64,000 bases of DNA, taken from positions 1-64,000 of the forward strand of contig CAIRBH010000022.1 of assembly GCA_903876765.1 (NCBI GenBank). Reading direction: 5' to 3'. Below are positions 18,150-28,280 of the stretch, in pieces (the stretch's first letter is position 1; the number at the start of each line of letters is the position of its first letter). This stretch comes from an uncultured Pseudomonadota bacterium. Lineage in GTDB: Bacteria > Pseudomonadota > Gammaproteobacteria > Burkholderiales > Methylophilaceae. Made by a program: the position numbers and the translations under genes. The notes below the pieces were generated by a model that saw only the letters and a program-made list of their open reading frames with translations, did no database searches and was not told where the DNA came from.

Positions 18150-20714
18150 TTAATTGACACTGCATTGTAAGGCGCTAGCTTTAGGTTTTTCTGTGAGCAC
18201 CTGGTTTTCTATGCTAGTCGCATCATTGCCCACATTCAAAACCGCAGATTGTTTTGTGAAGCCAGTCACAGCATTTTGGCTTTGCATGGCTGAACTAGCA
18301 TTTAAGCGACTTAAGGCTTCTGAGTTAATTGCTGAAACCTGCTGTTTAATCTGCGGGCTAAGTTCAGAGCTTGGTGAGCTTGTTGATTCTGTTACAGTAT
18401 ACAAAAAACCATTGCCGAGAGTTGGTAACACTGTGTTCTCGGTCATTCCATACTGTATAAAATCACTCTCGAGCCCACTTAAATTATTATCAGGCTTATT
18501 CATGGCAACTAACCAACGCCCATTAGGCACATTTAAAACATATGGCCCGGCATTATTATTAAAATTGCCTGTATTGGCCTTTAAATAAATAGCATCTCCA
18601 GTGCCAGTTGCGGTTAATATAGCGCCCACGTTAGTAGTGATATTAGAGCCTGTCACTTTAAGCGTTTTAGCACTCAGGCTAGCAAGGCTTACCTCACCTT
18701 GACTGGCAGTTATATCAACTTCCCCACCAATAGTAGCGCTATTTACTGAAATTTTCTTGTTATTAGTGATAGTAAGCCGTTCTGTATATGAACTAGAACT
18801 GACAGCTACCAATAGTTCACTACCTAAGTTACGAATTGCAACGGCGCTCCTAGAACTAGCGAATGAGTTCTCAATTGTCAAGGTACTGACTTGAGTATCA
18901 ACATCAATGTTGCCAGAAAGGCTTGAATCACCTGCGATTAAATTTGCAGATTCCGCTGTGATATTCACTCCTGCTGTATTGCTGTCCAGAATAGCGCCAC
19001 CTGCGGTAATGTAAACATTAACTGCTTCAAGCTCGCCTAGCGTGATATCAACACCCGCGCTAAGCGTTATATTTTGCGCTTTTATTTTGCTATCTGCTCT
19101 TTGAGTAATATTGTGATCCGCAATAAAAGTTAATGAATTGTCGCTGTTACTCAGGATGCTAACTCCATCATTGAAAGTGATATCGCCATCCCCTGAACCA
19201 TATGGCTCTGCATCAAATGAAGTTTTAATTGTTACGTTGCTGCTATCTAAGGCCTGCAGTATATTAGCATCGTAGACAGTGACCGCTGAGCTATCTTCCG
19301 TATCAAAATTTAGTGTGCCTTCTTCATCAAAAGATGCATTTTGATTATCGCTGCTACCATGCGCAATAAATACATCCATGGGGTCTAGCAACCAATTACC
19401 TGTTAGCCCATGTGCCGCTAGAGTATTAACCCGCGCACCATTAACATCCAAAAAACGATGGCCAGAAGTTTCTACAAAGCCGCCATTACCGCTTAACAGG
19501 CCGCCTTGTGCGCTAATGTTGCCATAAACGCGAGTGGTGTCATCTGCCCAGACTATGATTTTTCCACCATTGCCACGCTGTTTAGCGTCAGCTTTTAAGC
19601 TGGCTTGCGCACCAAGGTAAGTTACTTGTGCATTCTCAATATTAGCGTTTTTACCTTGGTAATCACCGCCTATTAAAATAGTACCGCCACCAGTAGCGCC
19701 TGATACATCAATACTGCCTTTGCCAGTCACCGCCACATGCTCACCCAGCATGCGTACCGAGCCGCCTTTACCCTCGTCACTTGTTGCATCCAAGACACCT
19801 GAGTTGATGACCGTGCCCCCTTGTAAGACTATCTCGCCATCCATATTAGTCAGGCCTATAGCCTTAATCACGCCAGTATTATTGACCAGTCGGTTAAATT
19901 TATCCTTAGCTTGCCCTGCACTTAATGTCACTTGTGTGGCTGCAATCGTTCCAGCATTGCTAATATTGGCATGTAAGACTGCATCAACCACCCGTGCCCG
20001 AATTAAGCCATCGGCAGTCAGATCTAAGGCCACAGTATCACCTGAAACTAAACTAGCAGTTGTGGCAAAAATTTGACCATGATTACTAACATCGGCCCCT
20101 AAAAATATCATGCTGTTAACTGCATTAATTAAGCCATAGCTTGCCACACCACCACTACCTGGATTTTTAAAATTATAATTACCTGCTAAGAAGTCAGCAT
20201 CGTCTAATTGCATAGTGCTGGCCACAATGCCGCCAACATTTACCTGACTACCACGGCCAAATAAAATGCCATTAGGGTTTAACAAGAATACTTGACCATT
20301 AGCGTTTAAATGACCGTAAATTTCAGAAGCAGAATTCCCAGCAATACGATTGAGTGCAATAGCTTGACTATTGGGCTGGACAAAATTAACGGTGCTATTG
20401 CCACCGACGTTGAAGCTTTGCCAATTAAGCGCGACTTTTTGTGTGGCTTGGTTAATGTTTAGCGTATTGGCCGTTTGTTGAATAGTGGCACTACCAGCAG
20501 TGACTTTTGCGCCAGTTGGCAGCGCGTTAACATCTAGGGCTTGGCCATAAACTATGCCGATAGGTAACATGAAAGCCCATGCTTTAATCAGTAATTTAAG
20601 TAATGCCATAGATATAGGCTGACCCAGCCGCACCGTTACTTGACTATGACGTCGAGCAGATTGACGGATCATGTTACTGGAAGGGATTTTGCAAACTAAA
20701 TGTATATTATTCAT
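18150..20714 (-). CDS. TpsA-type filamentous haemagglutinin-like secreted protein
   Basis: This 854-aa protein has an extended N-terminus whose hydrophobic part (residues about 36-58, MALLKLLIKAWAFMLPIGIV) is the signal peptide. The TPS secretion domain covers about residues 60-300 with its hallmark NPNGI (146-150), preceded by FNVGGNSTVNFVQPNS and ALNRIAGN. The remainder is Thr/Ser/Asn/Gly-rich and looks like a beta-helix passenger. GTAGGAGTAGGGGC precedes the ATG. It should be exported through the TpsB protein encoded upstream. At 854 aa it is short for an adhesin. I see no VENN motif, polymorphic toxin end or immunity gene, so contact-dependent inhibition is unlikely. A true adhesin role is inferred. 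Confidence 0.9.
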   Translation of the reverse strand: MNNIHLVCKIPSSNMIRQSARRHSQVTVRLGQPISMALLKLLIKAWAFMLPIGIVYGQALDVNALPTGAKVTAGSATIQQTANTLNINQATQKVALNWQSFNVGGNSTVNFVQPNSQAIALNRIAGNSASEIYGHLNANGQVFLLNPNGILFGRGSQVNVGGIVASTMQLDDADFLAGNYNFKNPGSGGVASYGLINAVNSMIFLGADVSNHGQIFATTASLVSGDTVALDLTADGLIRARVVDAVLHANISNAGTIAATQVTLSAGQAKDKFNRLVNNTGVIKAIGLTNMDGEIVLQGGTVINSGVLDATSDEGKGGSVRMLGEHVAVTGKGSIDVSGATGGGTILIGGDYQGKNANIENAQVTYLGAQASLKADAKQRGNGGKIIVWADDTTRVYGNISAQGGLLSGNGGFVETSGHRFLDVNGARVNTLAAHGLTGNWLLDPMDVFIAHGSSDNQNASFDEEGTLNFDTEDSSAVTVYDANILQALDSSNVTIKTSFDAEPYGSGDGDITFNDGVSILSNSDNSLTFIADHNITQRADSKIKAQNITLSAGVDITLGELEAVNVYITAGGAILDSNTAGVNITAESANLIAGDSSLSGNIDVDTQVSTLTIENSFASSRSAVAIRNLGSELLVAVSSSSYTERLTITNNKKISVNSATIGGEVDITASQGEVSLASLSAKTLKVTGSNITTNVGAILTATGTGDAIYLKANTGNFNNNAGPYVLNVPNGRWLVAMNKPDNNLSGLESDFIQYGMTENTVLPTLGNGFLYTVTESTSSPSSELSPQIKQQVSAINSEALSRLNASSAMQSQNAVTGFTKQSAVLNVGNDATSIENQVLTEKPKASALQCSVN

Positions 20715-20897
20715 GCCCCTACTCCTACAATTTGGCCCAACTTATTTATGACACTAATCAGTATTAATAGCCAATACGGCAGACATTAAACCTGTGCCTG
20801 CTATTAAGTCTTTCGTAATAAAACAATAAATTACCGCCAGCAGACAATGACTGTCTTTAATGGTAAATTTAATACTCACAACTAACTTTCCTTAAGA

Positions 20898-22577
20898 TTA
20901 CCAGTGATAGCCGACATTAGCCCACAGCCTTGGCCGTTGATTATCATCAGAATTAGGCTTTTCACTGCCAGCCCAAGCTAACAACATAGAGGCTGTTAAG
21001 CCTTGCTTACCTTGCCAGTCGAATGAAATACCTGCATCCGAGAAATGACGTGTATTGTTAGTGGCACTCGCTAGTGGCTCATAAGCCAGATTAATGTGCG
21101 CATAATCTGCAAATAAACCTAATGCGGCATCGCTACGCACTTGCCAACTGAGCTTTAATTTCAATAGCGTACCCTCATCGCCACTGGCTTCACCATTGGC
21201 ATAACCTGGCAAGGTTGCAGGCCCGCCTATAGAGAGTTTTTCAGAGGAATCTAAATTTTTCCAAGCTTTTTGATGCTGCAATTGTGCTTGTAATATAAGA
21301 TGATTAGCGATAGCTTGATCACGGCCTAGCATGAACAATGCTTTAGCATAACGGCCGTCAATCCCAAGTAAGTCATCCACTTTTTCTGCTGCACTAAGAT
21401 GAAGATTAGCCGCCAAAACTAAAATTTCAGCCCGATTTGAGCCACCGCCCAGCCAGTCATCTAACCAGTCTAAATTGGCGCTGGCACTCACATTGTTAGT
21501 ATTAGAATTTCGATTTAAGTCTGAATTTGCAACAGCTGCATCGCTGCCTAAATCATTATGTGCAGCATCTAGTTTCAGTAAAATATTGGCCTTGCTAGAG
21601 CGTAACAGCGAATAGCTGCCACCTGCAGAATAGGATCGCACCGTGCCATTTGCCTGTAAGCTCGAAAAATTTCCACCTATACTGTATTGTGAGAGTGAAG
21701 TGCCTAGATTAAAGTGCCAGCCCTGTGCCCCAATTGGTAAATCATAATTTAAAGCATAGCTGGCTAAATCACCATTTTCGCTACGTACCCAACTAGCATC
21801 TAAACGGTCGCCGCGTTTTAATGGGCTATTCACATTTAAATACACGCCAGTACGGTTTTTACCTGTACTGCGCATACCATGGTTGTTTAGCTCAACACGA
21901 CCAGTAATGAGTGGGGCTAGCTGTTGCAATAGCACAAGGTCGGTTTTACCCGCTTCATCGCTCGCCTGTAAGTCAAGCTTAGCATTACTACCAGCCAAGT
22001 CATTAATCAATAAAATTTGACGTTCAACTTCATTAAACTTCAGCGCTGTAGCTTTGGGTAACTGGTCTAAATAAGAAAAAATAACTTGTGGTTTAATACG
22101 ACTTTCGCCTTCTAAACGGTATCGCCCTAACATGCCTTCTGACACATTAATTACAATGATCCCGTTCTTGATTTTTTGCGGGGGTAGATAGGCTTGCACT
22201 AAAAAAAAGCCCGCCTGTTTATAAGCAACTTCTATCCTATCAACTACCGCTAACAATTCAGCAAAATTAAGTGGTTTATTTTCAGCATCCGCTACCAGCG
22301 CATGCAAAGCAGCTTCTGAATAGGCTGCATTACCAACAAAGCTAAAATGACTCACAGTGACGCGTGCATCATCTGACGGGCTAGATTGTGCAGCAGGTTT
22401 AGTTGACTCAGGAACAATATTTTCCTCAAGTTGCCGCGTTGGTGGTAATGGCTTTGTAGGTTTGATGTCACGCAAAATTTGCCCAGCATCTGGTGCGGCG
22501 GCCATAGCCACTGAGGGTGCATTGAATAAAATATATGCTGCCAGCAGCATATAGATAGGCAAGTAAAATCTAGTCAT
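20898..22577 (-). CDS. TpsB outer-membrane transporter (ShlB/FhaC/HecB family)
   Basis: This 559-aa protein has a signal peptide (residues 1-27, ending SVAMAAA) and a proline-rich linker. A POTRA_2 domain follows around residues 72-150 (VTVSHFSFVGNAAYSEAALH onward, then GFFLVQAYLPPQKIKNGIIV), and then a ShlB-type beta barrel. The C-terminus ends in an aromatic residue (ANVGYHW), typical of outer-membrane barrels inserted by BAM. It should recognise the TPS domain of the adhesin encoded 183 bp downstream and pass it across the outer membrane. It is the first gene of a TpsB-TpsA-FecR operon. Confidence 0.92.
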   Translation of the reverse strand: MTRFYLPIYMLLAAYILFNAPSVAMAAAPDAGQILRDIKPTKPLPPTRQLEENIVPESTKPAAQSSPSDDARVTVSHFSFVGNAAYSEAALHALVADAENKPLNFAELLAVVDRIEVAYKQAGFFLVQAYLPPQKIKNGIIVINVSEGMLGRYRLEGESRIKPQVIFSYLDQLPKATALKFNEVERQILLINDLAGSNAKLDLQASDEAGKTDLVLLQQLAPLITGRVELNNHGMRSTGKNRTGVYLNVNSPLKRGDRLDASWVRSENGDLASYALNYDLPIGAQGWHFNLGTSLSQYSIGGNFSSLQANGTVRSYSAGGSYSLLRSSKANILLKLDAAHNDLGSDAAVANSDLNRNSNTNNVSASANLDWLDDWLGGGSNRAEILVLAANLHLSAAEKVDDLLGIDGRYAKALFMLGRDQAIANHLILQAQLQHQKAWKNLDSSEKLSIGGPATLPGYANGEASGDEGTLLKLKLSWQVRSDAALGLFADYAHINLAYEPLASATNNTRHFSDAGISFDWQGKQGLTASMLLAWAGSEKPNSDDNQRPRLWANVGYHW

Positions 22578-22954
22578 CGCAAATAAATGAGTTCATTGTA
22601 AATTTTTTTGTCATGCGCCATTTTCTATCACTCAATTTTTAGGCTATTAGCTGATAGGCTTTGCAGAACAATAAACTGTCCGTAGTAAAACTGTCCGCAG
22701 TAAGCTAGTAAGCTAGTAAGCCTATATATTTTTGTGAAAAAAATTATAGTATATAAATTGATATTTCAATAATTTTTATTTTAAAATCAATAAGATAGCA
22801 GTATTAATTATTAATAATAAAATATCAAATAAATCATAATTATCATAATTAATGGGCAAAATAAAAGGCGTTTGCACGCCCTGTATTGAATTGCCAGATA
22901 GCTTATGAAAAAGATTACATATCAAAAAATATCACTCACCTAAACATCCACTGT
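22578..22954. repeat. AT-rich intergenic region with short tandem repeats, upstream of the secretion operon
   Basis: No gene is seen in these 377 bp. Positions 22675-22720 hold near-tandem copies of AACTGTCCG(T/C)AGTAA and three consecutive AGTAAGC(T/C) units. Positions 22735-22860 are almost pure A+T with several TAATTAT-like runs, unlike the neighbouring genes. This is the upstream side of the tpsB gene and should contain its promoter. The very high A+T content would suit silencing or nucleoid-protein binding and may mark one edge of the inserted locus. No terminal inverted repeat or target duplication is visible. Confidence 0.5.
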
Positions 22955-23572
22955 TTATTCAGTCACGACATCAACGCCTCTTGCTGGCTTAAACAAAAAG
23001 TCTTTATTTTCTAAAGTGGGGTTCTGCTCTATGTGACTAAACACTATACTAGTTTGATTGCCTAGGCTATCTATCAAATTCATCTCTTGCAATGACTCCC
23101 CTTTAAATCCTAATAATATTTTATTAAATCCAGAATCGGCATCTTTTGGATTGCTACTCACCCATTCAAGTTTGCCTTTACGGGCAGCGCTGACTAATTT
23201 AAAGTTTTTCTCTAAACCAGCTTCACCAGATAATAACGCCGCTGGACTTGCCCCTAAGGCTTTACTGAGCTCGCGCACTGTCACTTGCGCCAATTCAGGG
23301 TCATATAACCAAACACGAGTGCCATCGCTAACAATTTGCTGCTCAAACGGTTTTTTATAGTCCCACCTAAACTTATTAGGACGCTGCAATTGCATTTGAC
23401 CATAGACTTCTTGTATTTTTTGACCTTTTCTATCGGTCACCACCTGATAAAAATCGGCACGCATCGTATGCGTTTCTTTATAAAAGCTATTTAAGCTGGC
23501 TATAGCATCTGCCCTTGCTAGCGGCGGCAGCAGCAACATACAAGCTAATATCATGGCTTTTATTTTAAGCAT
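22955..23572 (-). CDS. lolA: Outer-membrane lipoprotein carrier protein LolA
   Basis: The 205-aa periplasmic chaperone takes lipoproteins from LolCDE and delivers them to the outer membrane. The signal peptide is MLKIKAMILACMLLLPPLARA. The mature part shows the LolA pattern LNSFYKETHTMRADFYQVV, RPNKFRWDYKKPFEQQIVSDG and VWLYDPELAQVTVREL. Length is normal. It lies 61 bp downstream of ftsK, a conserved neighbour; the usual next gene, rarA, has been displaced by the secretion locus. Confidence 0.95.
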   Translation of the reverse strand: MLKIKAMILACMLLLPPLARADAIASLNSFYKETHTMRADFYQVVTDRKGQKIQEVYGQMQLQRPNKFRWDYKKPFEQQIVSDGTRVWLYDPELAQVTVRELSKALGASPAALLSGEAGLEKNFKLVSAARKGKLEWVSSNPKDADSGFNKILLGFKGESLQEMNLIDSLGNQTSIVFSHIEQNPTLENKDFLFKPARGVDVVTE

Positions 23573-23633
23573 TGAGTTCCTTAGTAATTACTTGAGAAAG
23601 TCACGAGTTGTGAACAGGCTATACAAGTATGAG

Positions 23634-25943
23634 TTAAACCTCGTGATGCGGCGCTATCACTTCGCGATTACCATTACTTTGCATTGCTGAGACTAAGCCA
23701 GCACGTTCCATATCTTCAATTAAACGTGCGGCGCGATTGTAGCCTATACGCAACTGACGTTGTACGCCAGAAATGCTAGCTCTGCGGGTTTTGAGTACGA
23801 TGCCAACTGCTTCATCATATAGCGGGTCTACCTCAGAACCGCTTAGCGAAACGCTATCAGAAAAATCTACCCCGCCCTCTTCCGCCTCATTGCTTAAAAT
23901 CCCCTCAATGTAATTCGGTGCACCTTGGGCTTTTAAGTAATTCACCACTTTATGTACTTCTTGATCAGAAACAAATGCGCCGTGTATGCGGACAGGGTAG
24001 CCTGTGCCTGGCGGCATATATAACATATCGCCTTGGCCTAATAATGCCTCTGCCCCCATTTGATCTAGTATAGTGCGAGAGTCAATTTTGCTAGACACTT
24101 GAAAAGAGATACGCGTCGGCACGTTAGCTTTGATTAAACCTGTAATAACATCCACCGATGGCCTTTGTGTAGCTAATACCAAATGGATTCCAGAGGCGCG
24201 GGCTTTTTGGGCTAAGCGAGCAATTAACTCTTCTACTTTCTTGCCTACCACCATCATTAAATCGGCCAGCTCATCTATTACCACCACAATCAGCGGCATT
24301 TCAACTAAGGGCTCAGGTTCATCTGGCGTGAGGCTAAATGGATGGGGGATTTTTTCACCTGCTTTTTCGGCATCTCTTATTTTTTGGTTGTAACCCGCTA
24401 AGTTACGCACGCCTAGCATGGACATCAATTTATAGCGGCGCTCCATCTCGGCCACACACCAGTTAAGGGCGCTGGCCGCCTGACGCATATCAGTTACCAC
24501 GGGAGCTAATAAATGCGGAATACCCTCATAAACAGATAACTCCAGCATTTTTGGGTCGATTAAAATCAAGCGTACTTGACTGGCATCGGCCTTATACAAC
24601 CAACTTAAAATCAGCGCATTAATGGCAACTGATTTCCCTGACCCAGTAGTACCTGCCACCAACACGTGAGGCATTTTTGCTAAATCAGCCACCGCTGGCT
24701 TACCGGCAATATCTTTACCTAAACAAATAGCCAAGGGCGATTTAATATCTGCATAAGCTTGGCTACCCATAATTTCAGACAAATAAACGATTTGACGTTT
24801 TGGATTAGGAATTTCTAAACCCATGCAGGTTTTGCCTGGAATAGTTTCTACCAAACGCACACTGACCACTGACAAAGCTCGTGCTAAATCTTTAATTAAA
24901 TTAGTGACTTGACTACCTTTTACACCAGGCGCTGGCTCTAATTCGAATCGTGTAATCACAGGCCCTGGTTGCGCAGTTAGCACCTTAACTTCTATGCCAA
25001 AATCCATCAACTTGCGTTCAATTAAGCGTGAAGTGAAATCTAGCGTTTCAGCAGAAGGTAATTCCACCATGCCTGACGGGTCGTCTAATAAATGTATGGG
25101 CGGTAGTGCGGAGTCTGGCAAAGACTCAAATAATGGCACTTGCTTCTCTTTTTGCACGCGAGCGCTTTGAGCAATTTCTAATACTGGCGACTCGATATAA
25201 ACTGGCGGACGGGCTTCAACACGTTTACGCTCAATTTCCACAAACTCAGCCCGCTCCATACCCACCACTTTACCGGCTTTTCTATCTTGCCAATCTTGCC
25301 ATCTATACTTAATAAATTCATAACTAGCGATGATGCCTGCACCAAACTTCTCAGTGAGCATAATCCAAGACCAACCGGTGAATAAGCTAAATCCGACCAC
25401 AAACATGAGTAACAAGAGCATACTAGAGCCAACATAGCCAAACATAGTCCGTAATAAACTATCAACCGATGTCCCCAGCATCCCGCCAGGATCAATTGGC
25501 AAGGTGGCAGGTAAGCTAATTAAATGGCCAGCTTCTAAGGCACAAGAAGCTATGAGCAAAATAGCAAAACCTAAGCCATTAAAAAGTAAAAATGGTTTTT
25601 CGCTGGCATCAACTACTTCTAATTTTAAATATACCAACCACATGGCATAAAAAGCCAGTACTGCCCACCACCAAGCTGAAAAACCAAATAAAAACAGCAT
25701 CATGTCAGATAGTCTTGCGCCAACATTGCCACCACTATTGTGTATCGCAACATTATCCGCCGCCATGTATGAAAATGAAGGATCTTTAGGACTATATGTG
25801 AATAGAATCACTGCAATATAAAGCCCAACCAGTACTAAGACCAGCCACCATGCCTCTTTAACAAGCTTAGCGCTTACGGCTTGCGATTTAGTCACTTCGG
25901 CAGCGCGACGTGCATTGACTGGTGTTGATTTTTTGAAAAACAA
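23634..25943 (-). CDS. ftsK: DNA translocase FtsK
   Basis: This 769-aa division-linked DNA pump clears chromosome ends from the septum and activates XerCD at dif. The N-terminal part has about four membrane segments (residues about 30-195). The RecA-like motor shows Walker [17 protein letters not shown] near residue 432 and Walker [16 protein letters not shown]. The C-terminal gamma winged helix ([20 protein letters not shown] to the end) reads KOPS sequences. The linker is short compared with E. coli FtsK, as in many betaproteobacteria and in SpoIIIE. It is followed by lolA. Confidence 0.96.
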   Translation of the reverse strand: MFFKKSTPVNARRAAEVTKSQAVSAKLVKEAWWLVLVLVGLYIAVILFTYSPKDPSFSYMAADNVAIHNSGGNVGARLSDMMLFLFGFSAWWWAVLAFYAMWLVYLKLEVVDASEKPFLLFNGLGFAILLIASCALEAGHLISLPATLPIDPGGMLGTSVDSLLRTMFGYVGSSMLLLLMFVVGFSLFTGWSWIMLTEKFGAGIIASYEFIKYRWQDWQDRKAGKVVGMERAEFVEIERKRVEARPPVYIESPVLEIAQSARVQKEKQVPLFESLPDSALPPIHLLDDPSGMVELPSAETLDFTSRLIERKLMDFGIEVKVLTAQPGPVITRFELEPAPGVKGSQVTNLIKDLARALSVVSVRLVETIPGKTCMGLEIPNPKRQIVYLSEIMGSQAYADIKSPLAICLGKDIAGKPAVADLAKMPHVLVAGTTGSGKSVAINALILSWLYKADASQVRLILIDPKMLELSVYEGIPHLLAPVVTDMRQAASALNWCVAEMERRYKLMSMLGVRNLAGYNQKIRDAEKAGEKIPHPFSLTPDEPEPLVEMPLIVVVIDELADLMMVVGKKVEELIARLAQKARASGIHLVLATQRPSVDVITGLIKANVPTRISFQVSSKIDSRTILDQMGAEALLGQGDMLYMPPGTGYPVRIHGAFVSDQEVHKVVNYLKAQGAPNYIEGILSNEAEEGGVDFSDSVSLSGSEVDPLYDEAVGIVLKTRRASISGVQRQLRIGYNRAARLIEDMERAGLVSAMQSNGNREVIAPHHEV

Positions 25944-26005
25944 GATAGTAAAACCTTACATATTTGAAGTTAATTTTAATTATAGCAGTATCAAACTAGA
26001 ATTGA

Positions 26006-27046
26006 TTATTCCCGACTGATCTTGTGAAAGGTCCAAGCTACAATACGGCTTTTCTTTTGCCCTTGCGCCATATTGATTGTTTTCACTTGTATGGCATTTA
26101 TTTTTTTAAGGGCACGATAAACATGAGGTAAATTTTCTGCTTTTGAAACTAAGGTGCTAAACCATACACATTGAGTCGCAAACTGTTGACTCTCATCTAT
26201 CATGCGCTCTATGAAGGCCTGTTCGCCACCATCGCAATATAGTTCGTGCGCTTGCCCACCAAAGTTGCGCTTTGCAGAATGAACATCTGTTCGGTTTCTA
26301 GCTAAAGATGAGCCTGACTGCTTAGTTAAGTTGTGCCATTTTCGCTGCGTCCCAGCCTGAGCTTCAGCTAAAGTGCCATGAAAAGGTGGATTACACATAG
26401 TAAGTTGAAATACTTCCTTATGCTGCACTATGCCCTTAAAAATGGCTAATGCAGAGGCTTGCAGGCGCAGCTCTATTAAATCGGCAAGCTCAATATTAGC
26501 ATCCACAATCCGCTGGGCATTAGCTAAGGCACTAGCGTCAATATCAGTGCCGACGAAATGCCATCCATACTCGCGACTACCTATTATTGGATAAATAGCA
26601 TTAGCGCCTACGCCAATATCTAACACCCTAATAAGCTTAGGCTCAATAGATGAAGTTAGCTTGCTGGACGCTAATAAATCTGCAAGGTAATGTATGTAAT
26701 CGGCGCGACCTGGGATAGGTGGACAAAGATAGTGTGCAGGAATATCCCAAACTGAGATGCGATAGAATTGCCTTAACAAGGCTTGATTGAGCGCCTTAAC
26801 CGCTTGCGGGTTAGAAAAATCAATGGACGCATCATCATAAGCATTTAATTGCACAAAATTTGCTAACGCAGGACTAGCTGCCATTAAGCCATTAAAATCG
26901 TAACGACCTCTGTGCTTGCTTCGCGGATGTAAGTCGGTTTTTTCAGCCATTGCATTGTGACGATTTGCTGGCAACATTGAGTCTGCAGGCTGACTAAGGC
27001 TAGATTGATGATGATTTTTGCTGAGAATATGCGGTTTAACTGCCAT
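26006..27046 (-). CDS. rlmF: 23S rRNA m6A1618 methyltransferase RlmF
   Basis: This 346-aa S-adenosylmethionine-dependent methyltransferase modifies A1618 of 23S rRNA. The SAM-binding motif is RVLDIGVGANAIYPIIG, and the N6-adenine motif IV is CNPPFHGTLAEAQ near residues 217-229. The N-terminal segment (LHPRSKHRGRYDF) and PGRADYIHYLADLL are typical of the family. A basic, low-complexity N-terminus of about 40 residues precedes these. It lies downstream of ftsK in no obvious operon. Confidence 0.9.
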   Translation of the reverse strand: MAVKPHILSKNHHQSSLSQPADSMLPANRHNAMAEKTDLHPRSKHRGRYDFNGLMAASPALANFVQLNAYDDASIDFSNPQAVKALNQALLRQFYRISVWDIPAHYLCPPIPGRADYIHYLADLLASSKLTSSIEPKLIRVLDIGVGANAIYPIIGSREYGWHFVGTDIDASALANAQRIVDANIELADLIELRLQASALAIFKGIVQHKEVFQLTMCNPPFHGTLAEAQAGTQRKWHNLTKQSGSSLARNRTDVHSAKRNFGGQAHELYCDGGEQAFIERMIDESQQFATQCVWFSTLVSKAENLPHVYRALKKINAIQVKTINMAQGQKKSRIVAWTFHKISRE

Positions 27047-27199
27047 CTGGGATAACTGCCAAAGTACTTGCTGCTAGCATAGCATAGTCATGCGCATGAT
27101 AGGCTGCAAGCGAGATCTGTCTTAAATAAACAGCACCATTAGACGAATAAAAAAGTCAGCTTACCACTGACTGAATTATTGCTTAAGCATTGCTTTAAT

Positions 27200-27276
27200 T
27201 GGTCGGGACAGCAAGATTCGAACTTGCGACCCCATGCCCCCCAGGCATGTACGCTACCAGGCTGCGCTATGCCCCG
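27200..27276 (-). tRNA. tRNA-Pro (anticodon GGG)
   Basis: A 77-nt cloverleaf with encoded CCA. The acceptor stem is CGGGGCA with TGTCCCG, and the D-arm contains AGCCTGGTA. The anticodon stem is CATGC/GCATG around CTGGGGG, and the T-arm is GCAAG-TTCGAAT-CTTGC. The GGG anticodon reads CCC and CCT codons. It lies just upstream of the MerR-ihfA region, a common location in betaproteobacteria. Confidence 0.97.
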
Positions 27277-27366
27277 AACCGATGTTGCATACTTTTTACA
27301 ACAGGTCTAATTATAACGCAAAAGGATGGGTGCTATAAAAGCACTAGAGAAAAATGTGAGATAAAA

Positions 27367-27816
27367 CTAGTTAAGCAGGGGTTTAAGCAAAGGTTCTGTG
27401 CGAAGTAATTTTAAAATTTCGAGCAACTCGGCTTTGGTAGAAGCAAAATCATAGCGCTGGTCATAGCTAGCTTGCGTTGCAGTTGTCGTTTTAGTTGCAG
27501 CTAATTGGACATTTGCTGAGTCTACATCAGACTTAAGCTCATCGGTTTCTGCGCCATCTAAGCGATTACGTGCGCCGCTAATGGTGAACCCTTGCTCGTA
27601 AAGCAATTCACGAATACGACGAATTAATAAAACTTCATGATGCTGATAATAACGTCGATTACCACGGCGCTTGACAGGCTTGAGTTGAGTGAATTCTTGC
27701 TCCCAGTACCTAAGCACATGAGGCTTAACTCCACAAAGCTCACTCACGTCACCTATGGTGAAGTATCGCTTCGCTGGGATAGGCGGCAACTGCAATTTTG
27801 GAATAGGCTCACTCAT
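27367..27816 (-). CDS. MerR-family transcriptional regulator
   Basis: The 149-aa protein has an N-terminal MerR winged helix-turn-helix (residues 16-85: YFTIGDVSELCGVKPHVLRY then WEQEF, GNRRYYQHHEVLLIRRIREL and GFTISGARNRL). A short C-terminal region without metal-binding cysteines follows. It belongs to the group of MerR proteins found directly downstream of ihfA in beta- and gammaproteobacteria; the ligand is unknown. The gap to ihfA is 64 bp, so it is probably read from the pheST-ihfA transcript. Confidence 0.9.
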   Translation of the reverse strand: MSEPIPKLQLPPIPAKRYFTIGDVSELCGVKPHVLRYWEQEFTQLKPVKRRGNRRYYQHHEVLLIRRIRELLYEQGFTISGARNRLDGAETDELKSDVDSANVQLAATKTTTATQASYDQRYDFASTKAELLEILKLLRTEPLLKPLLN

Positions 27817-27880
27817 AGACTACATGTTCTCATTTAACACTATGATTAATTCACAGTAAAACAAATGACTATTTAGTTGA

Positions 27881-28177
27881 TTAACTTAGGTAATTAGCTT
27901 CCACTTTACCCTTGAGCTTTTGGCTTGCGTGAAAAGTAACCACGCGGCGTGCTGTAATTGGTATTTCTTCACCAGTTTTAGGGTTGCGGCCCGGGCGCTC
28001 AGACTTTTTGCGCAGTTCAAAATTACCAAATCCAGATAATTTAACGCTATCTCCAGCTTCTAAGGCGATGCGCACCTCTTCAAAAAACGCTTCTACCATA
28101 TCTTTGGCTTCACGTTTATTTAAACCAACTTGCTCATAGAGTAGATCGGCAAGTTCCGCTTTTGTTAATGTCGTCAT
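27881..28177 (-). CDS. ihfA: Integration host factor subunit alpha
   Basis: The 98-aa DNA-bending protein pairs with IhfB. It carries the HU/IHF signatures [20 protein letters not shown] and [20 protein letters not shown], with the proline that intercalates in the minor groove ([11 protein letters not shown]). It follows pheT in the canonical order pheS-pheT-ihfA-merR. IHF is also an adaptation cofactor in type I-F CRISPR systems, so it may act on the leader at 729-866; that link is inference. Confidence 0.97.
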   Translation of the reverse strand: MTTLTKAELADLLYEQVGLNKREAKDMVEAFFEEVRIALEAGDSVKLSGFGNFELRKKSERPGRNPKTGEEIPITARRVVTFHASQKLKGKVEANYLS

Positions 28178-28199
28178 ACCATGCTCCCATTTCTTGGCT

Positions 28200-28220
28200 A
28201 GCCTGTCACAGGCTTTTTTT
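28200..28220 (+). terminator. Plus-strand intrinsic terminator between pheT and ihfA
   Basis: AGCCTG-TCA-CAGGCT is followed by seven T residues on the plus strand. It lies in the gap between two minus-strand genes and faces against them. It could stop antisense transcription. In the minus direction only the hairpin without a T-tract is present, so read-through from pheT to ihfA should be possible. Confidence 0.6.
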
Positions 28221-28280
28221 ATTTAGTTTTAATATTGACTTAAGTTTAAACCTTCATTTCTGAAGTTTAATTGCTAAGGT

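Noticed and set aside
19720..20076. Plus-strand ORF of 118 codons opposite the adhesin gene
   Set aside because: It is the reverse frame of a repetitive Thr/Ala/Val-rich protein, has no ribosome site and resembles no family.
18150..20714. Contact-dependent inhibition (CdiA) toxin
   Set aside because: At 854 aa the protein is far too short, has no VENN motif or toxin-like end, and no small immunity gene follows. The next gene is a FecR-domain protein.
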